Below are positions 1-5,352 of a DNA stretch of 5,374 bases, piece by piece. Source of the DNA: Hyphomicrobiales bacterium (GTDB taxonomy: Bacteria > Pseudomonadota > Alphaproteobacteria > Rhizobiales > HXMU1428-3); contig JAJFHW010000051.1 of NCBI GenBank assembly GCA_021775385.1, positions 1-5,374 of the forward strand. Reading direction: 5' to 3'. Made by a program: the position numbers and the translations under genes. The first letter of the stretch is position 1. The number at the start of each line of letters is the position of its first letter. The notes under the pieces are model-generated. The model made no database searches and was not told the origin of the DNA. It saw nothing but the letters and a program-made list of their open reading frames with translations.

Positions 1-815
1 GTAAAGCGATAGTCACCAATCTCTGAAACAGGTGTCACCTCGGCAGCAGATCCTGTGATAAAACATTCAGAAAAATCTGCCATTTCTTCAGGCTTAATCT
101 GTCGCTCAATCACTTCAATACCGCGTTTCTTCGCCAAGCCAATAACCGTCCGGCGGGTAATACCATCAAGAAACACATCAGCAGTTGGCGTGTGCAGCAC
201 TCCATCCTTGATAAAGAAAACATTCGCACCTGTTGCTTCAGCTACAAGTCCACGCCAATCAAGCATCAAGGCATCAGCATACCCTTCTTTCTCAGCTCTG
301 TGTTTTTCAACTGTACAAATCATATAAAGGCCAGCAGCTTTCGCCCGAGATGGTGCCGTGCGCGGGTCTGGGCGGCAATAATCAGCCATACGCAAGCGAA
401 TACCTTTCATCCGTTCAGCTGGGTCAAAATATGAGCCCCACTCCCAAGCAGCAATTGCAAGATTAATTTTGTTATTTTGTGCAGCAACACCCATCTGCTC
501 AGAACCACGCCAAGCAATCGGGCGCATATAGCCTTCAGTAAGGTTTTGGATTTTCATAACTTCGTTGCAAGCGGTATCAATCTCTGCAACCGAAAATGGA
601 ATTTCAAAATCAAGAATTTCAGCTGATTTTCGTAACCGTTCACTATGTTCGGTGAGTTTGAAAATTTTGCCGCTATATATGCGCTGTCCTTCAAATACAG
701 AACTGCCATAATGCAAACCATGACTAAGCACATGAATTTTAGCGTCAGCCCAAGGGACCATCTCTCCATTAAACCAAATGTGACCTTCCAATTGATCAAA
801 CGCTAAATCTGCCAT
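1..815 (-). CDS. ilvE: Branched-chain amino acid aminotransferase (partial, C-terminus off the window)
   Basis: A PLP-dependent fold-type IV aminotransferase. It interconverts leucine, isoleucine and valine with their 2-oxo acids, using 2-oxoglutarate/glutamate, as the last step of branched-chain amino acid synthesis in the cytoplasm. The open frame runs 271 codons from ATG 813-815 and leaves the window without a stop; compared with a family length of about 290-310, roughly 20-40 residues are missing. Visible motifs are SHGLHYGSSVFEG (31-43), YMRPIAW (96-102), the PLP lysine K159 in SRAKAAGLYMICT, Y164, E193 in VAEATGANVFF, DGITRRTVI (217-225) and TGSAAEVTPVSEIG (254-267). These match the E. 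coli enzyme's K159/Y164/E193 pattern and look alphaproteobacterial. A Shine-Dalgarno AAGGAA (823-828 on the minus strand) sits 7 nt before the ATG and fixes the start. The gene is divergent from the MarR gene and shares a 171-bp control region with it. Confidence 0.95.
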   Translation of the reverse strand, partial: MADLAFDQLEGHIWFNGEMVPWADAKIHVLSHGLHYGSSVFEGQRIYSGKIFKLTEHSERLRKSAEILDFEIPFSVAEIDTACNEVMKIQNLTEGYMRPIAWRGSEQMGVAAQNNKINLAIAAWEWGSYFDPAERMKGIRLRMADYCRPDPRTAPSRAKAAGLYMICTVEKHRAEKEGYADALMLDWRGLVAEATGANVFFIKDGVLHTPTADVFLDGITRRTVIGLAKKRGIEVIERQIKPEEMADFSECFITGSAAEVTPVSEIGDYRF

Positions 816-842
816 CTGTCAGTTCCTTAAAGTTAAAAGGCT

Positions 843-864
843 CTCAAATTATTCAAAATTTGAG
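843..864. repeat. Inverted repeat CTCAAATT-N6-AATTTGAG upstream of ilvE
   Basis: Perfect 8-bp arms (843-850 and 857-864) with a 6-nt centre end 27 nt upstream of the ilvE start codon. In ilvE mRNA the site could fold into a hairpin with three G/C-containing or mixed base pairs near its base and five A-U pairs, so it would be weak. It is followed on the ilvE side by AGCC and a run of only four T, which is too poor for a confident attenuator. It may instead be a DNA operator. Confidence 0.4.
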
Positions 865-872
865 GTCTTTAA

Positions 873-887
873 TGAAATATTATTTCA
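873..887. repeat. Short inverted repeat TGAAAT-ATT-ATTTCA
   Basis: Perfect 6-bp arms (873-878 and 882-887) flank a 3-bp centre in the divergent region. It is AT-rich and could arise by chance in such sequence, but it is one of three dyads within about 120 bp. Its arms differ from those of the other two dyads, so it is not an obvious second copy of the same operator. Confidence 0.35.
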
Positions 888-924
888 ATGAAAGCAAAAA
901 CAATTACACGAAACACTTGCAAGA

Positions 925-951
925 TTTATCAATATGAGCAAAATATGTCAA
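925..951 (-). promoter_or_regulatory. Candidate sigma-70 promoter for ilvE
   Basis: On the minus strand a perfect -35 hexamer TTGACA (946-951) is followed after 15 nt by GATAAA (925-930), four of six matches to TATAAT. The spacer is shorter than the ideal 17 nt, which weakens the call; a 17-nt spacer gives TAAATC, a worse -10. Transcription from here would give an ilvE leader of about 100 nt containing the dyads at 873-887 and 843-864. The -35 box overlaps the left arm of the 944-964 dyad, so a protein bound there would be expected to block this promoter. Confidence 0.35.
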
Positions 952-964
952 TAACACTGACATA
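944..964. promoter_or_regulatory. Operator-like dyad TATGTCA-N7-TGACATA
   Basis: Two perfect 7-bp arms (944-950 and 958-964) around a 7-bp spacer give a 21-bp dyad whose arm centres lie 14 bp apart, a size typical of sites for dimeric winged-helix regulators. It lies 22 bp before the first possible petP start codon and covers the TTGACA box facing ilvE. Since the adjacent gene encodes a MarR-family protein, and such proteins commonly bind dyads in their own divergent promoter region, this is the best candidate for its operator. The assignment to that protein is inference. Confidence 0.45.
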
Positions 965-986
965 AATTCACTTTGATAAATTAGAA

Positions 987-1565
987 ATGCAACTGAAGAT
1001 GCCTTCAAAAAACACAACCATGAGTGATCAATCGATAGAGATGAGCAATAATCAGACGGTTGAACCAGATCATACAATTAGTTTAAGAGAAGAGAACATG
1101 CTCTCTTTGATTGAATTATTCTTCTTTGCTTATCGTGATTTCACTGAAGAAGGCGATGAAATTTTAGACACTTTTGGTTTTGGTCGTGCTCATCACAGGG
1201 TTATTCATTTCGTCCATCATTACCCTGGCCTTCGCGTCGCAGATCTTTTAAGCATTTTAAAAATCACCAAACAAAGTCTGGCCCGTGTTCTAAAACAATT
1301 AGTCGAGCAAGATTTCATATGCCAAAAAGAAGGCAGCAAAGACCGTAGAGAAAGGTTGCTCTACACCACAGAAAAAGGCAATCAACTCGCAGAACAACTA
1401 GCCGATCCACAAATTGAACGGTTTGAAAAAACAATGAGTAGCTTTTCAAAAAAAGAACAACAAACAATAGAAGAATTTCTCTTTGCCCTCATCCGCAAAA
1501 ACAATCGCGAGGATGTAATTTCACTAATGGCACAAAATGGCCACTTTCCAACGAGAAAACCTTAA
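987..1565 (+). CDS. petP: MarR-family transcriptional regulator, PetP type
   Basis: A cytoplasmic winged-helix DNA-binding protein of 192 residues from the first ATG. Residues 41-77 hold the PetP-like stretches LIELFFFAYRDF and FGFGRAHHR. The helix-turn-helix runs from about 82 to 108 (RVADLLSILK, then the recognition helix ITKQSLARVLKQLVEQ), and the wing carries the MarR hallmark SKDRRERLLY (117-126, with D119-R120). In Rhodobacter capsulatus petP pairs with petR; here the next gene is likewise a PetR-like response regulator. The start is uncertain: ATG at 987, 999 and 1020 (MSDQSIEM) are all possible, none has a good Shine-Dalgarno, and the first 35 or so residues look poorly conserved. About 25 residues follow the last predicted helix. 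It probably regulates its own divergent promoter region, which carries a fitting dyad at 944-964. The signal it senses cannot be read from sequence. Confidence 0.87.
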   Translation: MQLKMPSKNTTMSDQSIEMSNNQTVEPDHTISLREENMLSLIELFFFAYRDFTEEGDEILDTFGFGRAHHRVIHFVHHYPGLRVADLLSILKITKQSLARVLKQLVEQDFICQKEGSKDRRERLLYTTEKGNQLAEQLADPQIERFEKTMSSFSKKEQQTIEEFLFALIRKNNREDVISLMAQNGHFPTRKP

Positions 1566-1658
1566 AGTCACAAAAGAGCTGACAACAGATTAAATTACGT
1601 CCAAGATCTCAATCATGAACACCAACATCATATTAAGAAAGAGAGTAAGTAAGCACAA

Positions 1659-2345
1659 ATGCAAAGCTTAACAGAAGATACCCCTCATATTCTCCTTGTT
1701 GATGATGATGAGCGCATCAGAGATCTTTTATCTAGATATTTACGTAAAGAAAATTTGCGGGTCACTACAGCACATGATGCAGCAGCAGCACGGCATAATC
1801 TAGAAGGGTTACATTTTGACCTACTTATTCTTGATGTCATGATGCCTGGCGAATCCGGCCTCGACTTAGCCCGTGACCTAAAATCAAAAATGGAAACTCC
1901 CATCATTATGCTTACAGCAAAAGCTGAGGCAGAAAACCGCATTGAAGGTTTAGAAATAGGCGTAGATGATTATATGCCAAAACCTTTTGAACCTCGCGAA
2001 TTAATGTTACGCATTCAAAATATATTGAAACGACGCGCTCAAAAAACAACCCAAAAAGAAATACACATGGGCCAATACACCTTTCATATTGAAAGAGGTG
2101 AGCTACAAAGAGAAGATACTTCAATCAAGCTCACAGAACGCGAAAGAGATTTAATGCGGCTTTTCGCCAACAGAGCCGGCACACCAATTCCCCGCCATGA
2201 ATTGGCAAGTGAAGAAGCAGGTGGAAACGAGCGAGCTGTAGATGTTCAAATTAACCGCCTTCGGCGTAAAATCGAGACAGACCCGGCGAACCCTGTTTAT
2301 TTACAAACCGTCCGCGGAAAAGGGTATATCCTTCATACCGACTAA
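1659..2345 (+). CDS. petR: OmpR/PhoB-family response regulator, PetR type
   Basis: A 228-residue two-component response regulator. The receiver domain (about 10-123) has every expected residue: acidic pair D15-D16 in LLVDDDERIRD, phosphoacceptor D59 in LLILDVMMPG, T86 in MLTAK and K108 in YMPKPFEPRE. After a linker at about 124-136 comes a winged-helix DNA-binding domain (about 137-228), with KLTERERDLMRLF (157-169), the recognition helix ERAVDVQINRLRRKIE (191-206) and wing TVRGKGYIL (217-225). These closely follow E. coli OmpR. The start ATG has only a loose purine-rich stretch (AAGAAAGAGAG, 1635-1645) about 13 nt upstream, so initiation may be weak. It lies 93 bp after the MarR gene with no clear promoter or terminator between, and 58 bp before the histidine kinase, its probable phosphodonor. 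R. capsulatus PetR is required for growth there; its target genes here are unknown. Confidence 0.92.
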   Translation: MQSLTEDTPHILLVDDDERIRDLLSRYLRKENLRVTTAHDAAAARHNLEGLHFDLLILDVMMPGESGLDLARDLKSKMETPIIMLTAKAEAENRIEGLEIGVDDYMPKPFEPRELMLRIQNILKRRAQKTTQKEIHMGQYTFHIERGELQREDTSIKLTERERDLMRLFANRAGTPIPRHELASEEAGGNERAVDVQINRLRRKIETDPANPVYLQTVRGKGYILHTD

Positions 2346-2387
2346 ATAAGTCCATTATTAAACAAGCCCAGTATTAAATAAGCCGAG
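2340..2387 (+). repeat. Three tandem 16-bp repeats between petR and the kinase
   Basis: Units begin at 2340, 2356 and 2372 with an exact 16-bp period. Units 2 and 3 (TATTAAAYAAGCCSAG) match at 14 of 16 positions; unit 1 matches either of them at 11 of 16. The array starts over the petR stop codon and ends two bases before the kinase Shine-Dalgarno. The pattern suggests local tandem duplication that lengthened the intergenic spacer. It has no strong internal symmetry, so I do not call it a protein-binding site. Confidence 0.55.
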
Positions 2388-2388
2388 T

Positions 2389-2395
2389 GGAGAGG
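2389..2395 (+). promoter_or_regulatory. Ribosome binding site deciding the kinase GTG start
   Basis: GGAGAGG lies 8 nt before GTG 2404-2406. It is the strongest Shine-Dalgarno in the plus-strand cluster and is the main reason to accept the GTG start, which gives the kinase a long cytoplasmic N-terminal tail. Confidence 0.75.
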
Positions 2396-2403
2396 TTAAA
2401 TTT

Positions 2404-3864
2404 GTGGCAATAAAAGATGAGCACGATCAAAATTACCAAGAAGAGATCAAACAAAAAAACGATCTAAGCTCATCTCAAGGGCAACAATGGCTCATGCAAA
2501 AATGGAAAAACCTCAAAACCAAATTTAAAACAAGCAAATTAAATAGATGGAGCCTCTCACCCTGGCTTCCAAAAGGCCTATACGCCCGCACCATCCTCAT
2601 CATCGCGACGCCACTCATACTTTTGCAAACGATTTTACTTTTTGTATTCATGGAACGCCACTGGGATAACATCACGCGAAGGCTTTCAGCAGCCACAGCT
2701 AGAGACGTCGCAGCAATTATAGAAATCTACAATCGTTACCCTCAAGATAAAGATCATCAAAAACTAATCGACATAGCTCGAAATAAAATGAGCCTTTCTT
2801 TTCAGGTACTCCCAAAAAGCAAACTTCCTCAAAAAACCGAGCGCCCATTTTATTCCATTCTAGATCGTCGCCTAACCAAAGAATTAAGACGCCTGATTGA
2901 TCGCCCTATATGGGTTGATACAGTCGGTCAATCTAAATTTGTAGAAATCCGGGTGGCACTTGAGAAATCAACTTTAAAGTTTCTGGCCTATCGCAACCAT
3001 ACTTACGCATCCAATTCTCACATCTTTGTCCTCTGGATGATCGGCTCATCAACAGTCCTCTTAGGTATTGCTCTTCTTTTCCTGCGCAACCAAATCAGGC
3101 CTATTCTAAAACTCTCCGAAGCGGCAGAAAGCTTTGGTAAAGGCAGACCTCTGCCAGACAGTTTCAGTCCACGAGGTGCAAAAGAAGTCCGGCAAGCCTC
3201 AATTGCATTTATAGAAATGCGTGATCGTATTAACCGCCATGTCGAACAAAGAACAACAATCCTCGCAGGCGTTAGTCACGACCTTCGAACTATTCTTACA
3301 AGAATGAAATTACAACTGGCATTCCTAGATGATGAAGAAGAAATAAGGGCCTTACAAAAAGATGTCGACGAAATGCAATCCATGCTCGAAGATTACATGG
3401 CATTTGCAAAGGGTGATAGTTCAGAAGAAACCAAGTTAACAGATGTAGGAGAAATCTTAGGCGAGATACACTCCCACGCAAAACTATCAAAAGATGATAT
3501 CAATCTACGAGTACTACCAAAATCAATTATGCTGCCCTTGCGCCGTAATAGTTTTAAGAGAGCAATCAACAATCTCGTCACAAACGCAATGCGCTATGCA
3601 GACACCGTAAATATAAATGCCTCTAAGGGGCGCAAATGGTTAATCATTACAATTGATGATAACGGCCCCGGTATTCCAAAAGAAAAACGCGAAGAAGTGT
3701 TTAATGCTTTTTTACGTCTCGATGATTCAAGAAATCAAAACGAAGGTAACACAGGGCTTGGCCTCTCTATCGCAAGAGACATTATTCGCGGTCATGGTGG
3801 AGATATCAGATTAGAAGAAAGCGCTCTCGGTGGTCTTAGAGCAAAAGTGCGTGTACCTATCTAG
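2404..3864 (+). CDS. EnvZ-like membrane sensor histidine kinase
   Basis: A 486-residue sensor kinase of the inner membrane, probably the partner of the OmpR-type regulator encoded just upstream. Order of parts: a charged, Lys/Gln-rich cytoplasmic tail (1-61); first membrane segment (about 62-83); periplasmic sensor region (about 85-205); second membrane segment (about 206-227); HAMP linker (about 228-281, with NQIRPILKLSEAAESFGKG); dimerisation and phosphoacceptor region with H292 in LAGVSHDLRTILTR; and an ATPase domain with N-box NNLVTNAMRYA (389-399), G1 DDNGPGIP (418-425), F-box FNAFLRLDDS (433-442) and G2 GNTGLGLSIARD (448-459). All catalytic motifs are present. The odd feature is I297 where most HisKA kinases have Pro after HDLRT. 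The GTG start is supported by GGAGAGG 8 nt upstream. The ligand or stress it senses is unknown. The last codons run into a dyad that includes the final base of the stop. Confidence 0.93.
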   Translation: MAIKDEHDQNYQEEIKQKNDLSSSQGQQWLMQKWKNLKTKFKTSKLNRWSLSPWLPKGLYARTILIIATPLILLQTILLFVFMERHWDNITRRLSAATARDVAAIIEIYNRYPQDKDHQKLIDIARNKMSLSFQVLPKSKLPQKTERPFYSILDRRLTKELRRLIDRPIWVDTVGQSKFVEIRVALEKSTLKFLAYRNHTYASNSHIFVLWMIGSSTVLLGIALLFLRNQIRPILKLSEAAESFGKGRPLPDSFSPRGAKEVRQASIAFIEMRDRINRHVEQRTTILAGVSHDLRTILTRMKLQLAFLDDEEEIRALQKDVDEMQSMLEDYMAFAKGDSSEETKLTDVGEILGEIHSHAKLSKDDINLRVLPKSIMLPLRRNSFKRAINNLVTNAMRYADTVNINASKGRKWLIITIDDNGPGIPKEKREEVFNAFLRLDDSRNQNEGNTGLGLSIARDIIRGHGGDIRLEESALGGLRAKVRVPI

Positions 3865-3900
3865 AGCATTCAAATGAAACGATCAAATAACGTAATGCTC
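3864..3900. repeat. Inverted repeat GAGCATT-N23-AATGCTC at the kinase 3' end
   Basis: Perfect 7-bp arms (3864-3870 and 3894-3900) are separated by 23 nt; the left arm begins with the last base of the kinase TAG stop. No T-run follows, so it is not a standard intrinsic terminator, though it could fold in the mRNA 3' end. The TAGAGCATT start resembles the edge of small dispersed intergenic repeats that I recall from Rhizobiales genomes; that resemblance is from memory and unverified. Confidence 0.4.
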
Positions 3901-3951
3901 CAGGACGCAAATTCATAAATTAACTACTTTGGCAGAGGCTTTGGATAAGGA

Positions 3952-3967
3952 TCAGTTTTAGAACTGA
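3952..3967. terminator. Weak hairpin between convergent genes, possible bidirectional terminator
   Basis: TCAGTT (3952-3957), a 4-nt loop and AACTGA (3962-3967) form a perfect 6-bp stem in the 111-bp gap between the converging kinase and proC genes. It starts 9 nt beyond the proC stop on the minus strand. Neither strand has a proper T-run after the stem, so the terminator call rests mainly on position. The rest of the gap shows nothing else I can name. Confidence 0.27.
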
Positions 3968-3975
3968 GATAAAAA

Positions 3976-4839
3976 CTAACCACTAAGTTCTTTCGAGCGT
4001 TTCGCAGCCGCTTCAATTGCCGCATCAATCAGTGGGGCTAATCCCTCATCATTCATCAACACATCAAGCGCAGCCGCAGTCGTCCCGCCTTTAGACGTTA
4101 CATTCTCACGTAACTGAGACGGCGGTGTATCAAATAAGCCCATCATAGACCCAGCGCCATCAATCGTAGCTTTTGAGAGGGTCATCGCTAATTCAGGCGA
4201 AAGACCTTGGCGCTCCCCAGCTTTAGCCAGGCATTCAGCTAACCAAAAGATATAAGCAGGCCCTGAACCAGAAACAGCCGTCACAGCATCCATCTGGCTC
4301 TCATTATCAAGCCAGGCAACAGTCCCCGTACTAGAGACAAGATCATTAATTTGAGAACGTTGTTCAGTAGAAACAAATTCATTCGCAATCAGAGCAGTCA
4401 TACCGCTCTGCACCATAACCGGTGTATTAGGCATAGCGCGAACAATCGCAGTGCCCTCTGGCAAATGCTTTGAAATGTCACTTATAGTTCGCCCTGCTGC
4501 AATAGAATAAACCAAAGTCTCAGGTGAAATACGCGAAGCTAAATCTTTCAGCACGCCATCCATAACTTGTGGTTTTACACCAACCATGACTAATTGTGGG
4601 GCAGCAGGCAACTCTTGGCGTGCTTGAGGCACAACATCATATTTGCCTAATAAATCCAAAACATCTTCAGGAGAACCCGGATCTTCAACAAACAGTGTCT
4701 CAGGATCTAATCCTTCACGGCCATCTTTAGGCTCAAGCCAGGCGCTTAAAATAGCTCCAGCCATCTTCCCAGCGCCAACAACTAGCACAGGATTAAAAGT
4801 AGTAGTACCCGTTAGATCATCATCCAGTATCGACATCAT
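3976..4839 (-). CDS. proC: Pyrroline-5-carboxylate reductase
   Basis: The enzyme reduces 1-pyrroline-5-carboxylate to L-proline with NAD(P)H, the last step of proline synthesis in the cytoplasm. The protein has 287 residues, slightly longer than the usual 260-280. The N-terminal Rossmann domain opens with VLVVGAGKMAGAIL (18-31), followed by VMVGVKPQVM (84-93), SIAAGRTISDI (112-122) and the conserved RAMPNTPVMVQSG (134-146). The C-terminal helical dimerisation domain has the substrate-binding AVSGSGPAYIFWL (188-200), the helix through ATIDGAG (224-230) and the family signature LRENVTSKGGTTAAAL (243-258). The start is one of two adjacent ATGs (4837-4839 or 4834-4836). AAAGGT lies about 12-15 nt upstream, inside the end of the YbjN gene, and only 3 nt separate that gene's stop from the first ATG, so translational coupling is likely. 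The first 16 residues (MMSILDDDLTGTTTFN) are an acidic lead-in of no known function. Confidence 0.96.
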   Translation of the reverse strand: MMSILDDDLTGTTTFNPVLVVGAGKMAGAILSAWLEPKDGREGLDPETLFVEDPGSPEDVLDLLGKYDVVPQARQELPAAPQLVMVGVKPQVMDGVLKDLASRISPETLVYSIAAGRTISDISKHLPEGTAIVRAMPNTPVMVQSGMTALIANEFVSTEQRSQINDLVSSTGTVAWLDNESQMDAVTAVSGSGPAYIFWLAECLAKAGERQGLSPELAMTLSKATIDGAGSMMGLFDTPPSQLRENVTSKGGTTAAALDVLMNDEGLAPLIDAAIEAAAKRSKELSG

Positions 4840-4842
4840 ATA

Positions 4843-5340
4843 TTATGCATGACCTTTAGTTGCAAACATAGTTGATGCCAAAGCTTCTGGTGCAGATTTG
4901 CCAGCCCATACAACATATTGAAACGCTTGGTAATAGCTCTCACTAGCTTCCAGCCCGGAAGCGATCAAAGCTTCACACTGCTCAACGGTTAGCTCAGCTT
5001 TATTCAACATCAAACCATGACGGAAAAGAAGAAGCCCATCTTGCGGCCAAATATCAAAATGACCAAGCCACAGCTGCTCATTAACAAGAGCAATTAAGCG
5101 ATACACTTCAGCAATGCGTGCTTCAGGGACACGCATTTCAAAAGCGCAAGCCAAATGTAGTGCCTCTAAATCATCTCTCCAGTTCAACGAAACATGATAA
5201 TCAACCCAAGACCCTTCAACATTCAAGGTCAGCTCATCATCAGTTGTGCGCTCAAAAGGCCAATCATGAATTGCAGCTAACTTCTCAACCATATCTACAG
5301 GGTTATTGGTGCGATCAAAACTTGGTTCAATTGAAGCCAT
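4843..5340 (-). CDS. YbjN-domain protein
   Basis: A 165-residue soluble protein of the YbjN family (bacterial sensory-transduction regulator domain), whose fold resembles type III secretion chaperones but whose molecular role is not settled; E. coli YbjN overproduction affects motility and stress traits. The domain covers most of the protein: NPVDMVEKLAAIHDWPFER (13-31), the strand TLNVEGSWVDYHVSLNWRDD (38-57), LHLACAFEMRVPEARIAEVY (61-80), LIALVNEQLWLGHFDIW (82-98) and LLLFRHGLML (103-112), typical of alphaproteobacterial members. No signal peptide or membrane segment is seen. An upstream in-frame TTG (5362-5364) would add eight residues, but ATG 5338-5340 has AAAGGA 6 nt before it and is the better start. 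It precedes proC by 3 nt, so both are probably made from one mRNA. A link to proline synthesis would be inference from this arrangement only. Confidence 0.87.
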   Translation of the reverse strand: MASIEPSFDRTNNPVDMVEKLAAIHDWPFERTTDDELTLNVEGSWVDYHVSLNWRDDLEALHLACAFEMRVPEARIAEVYRLIALVNEQLWLGHFDIWPQDGLLLFRHGLMLNKAELTVEQCEALIASGLEASESYYQAFQYVVWAGKSAPEALASTMFATKGHA

Positions 5341-5346
5341 AAAATT

Positions 5347-5352
5347 TCCTTT
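5347..5352 (-). promoter_or_regulatory. Ribosome binding site deciding the YbjN start
   Basis: AAAGGA lies 6 nt before ATG 5338-5340 on the minus strand. The alternative TTG at 5362-5364 is preceded by a pyrimidine-rich stretch (CCCCTCTC) with no Shine-Dalgarno, so the shorter protein is preferred. The 10-bp palindrome TTGCCGGCAA (5355-5364) just upstream may be chance. Confidence 0.7.

Larger units (their letters stand above)
816..986. promoter_or_regulatory. Divergent ilvE / petP intergenic control region
   Basis: This 171-bp AT-rich gap separates two genes that point away from each other, so it must hold promoters for both unless one is served from farther off. It contains three perfect inverted repeats, listed separately (843-864, 873-887, 944-964), and a TTGACA hexamer facing ilvE. 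I see no RNA gene and no convincing leader peptide. For petP only a weak promoter could be suggested: TTGCAA at 917-922 with a poor A/T-rich -10 near 941-946, which would overlap the left arm of the 944-964 dyad. Confidence 0.7.

Noticed and set aside
55..466. Three overlapping plus-strand open frames opposite ilvE
   Set aside because: They are antisense to conserved ilvE codons, and their translations show no recognisable domain.
554..799. 81-codon minus-strand open frame inside ilvE
   Set aside because: It is a shifted frame of the aminotransferase coding sequence, whose true frame from 815 has all family motifs and a good ribosome site.
1567..1583. GTCA-N9-TGAC half-sites after petP, resembling the 944-964 dyad
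   Set aside because: Arms are only 4 bp and the spacing differs by 2 bp from the upstream dyad, so chance is the likelier explanation.
1615..1671. Short basic open frame (18 codons, MNTNIILRKRVSKHKCKA) overlapping the petR start
   Set aside because: It lacks a Shine-Dalgarno and is too short to tell from chance; leader-like translation coupling into petR cannot be supported from sequence alone.
1685..2124. Minus-strand open frames opposite petR
   Set aside because: They are antisense shadows of a fully conserved response regulator and have no domain of their own.
5118..5342. 74-codon plus-strand open frame opposite the YbjN gene
   Set aside because: It is antisense to conserved YbjN codons, and no motif or good start signal was seen.
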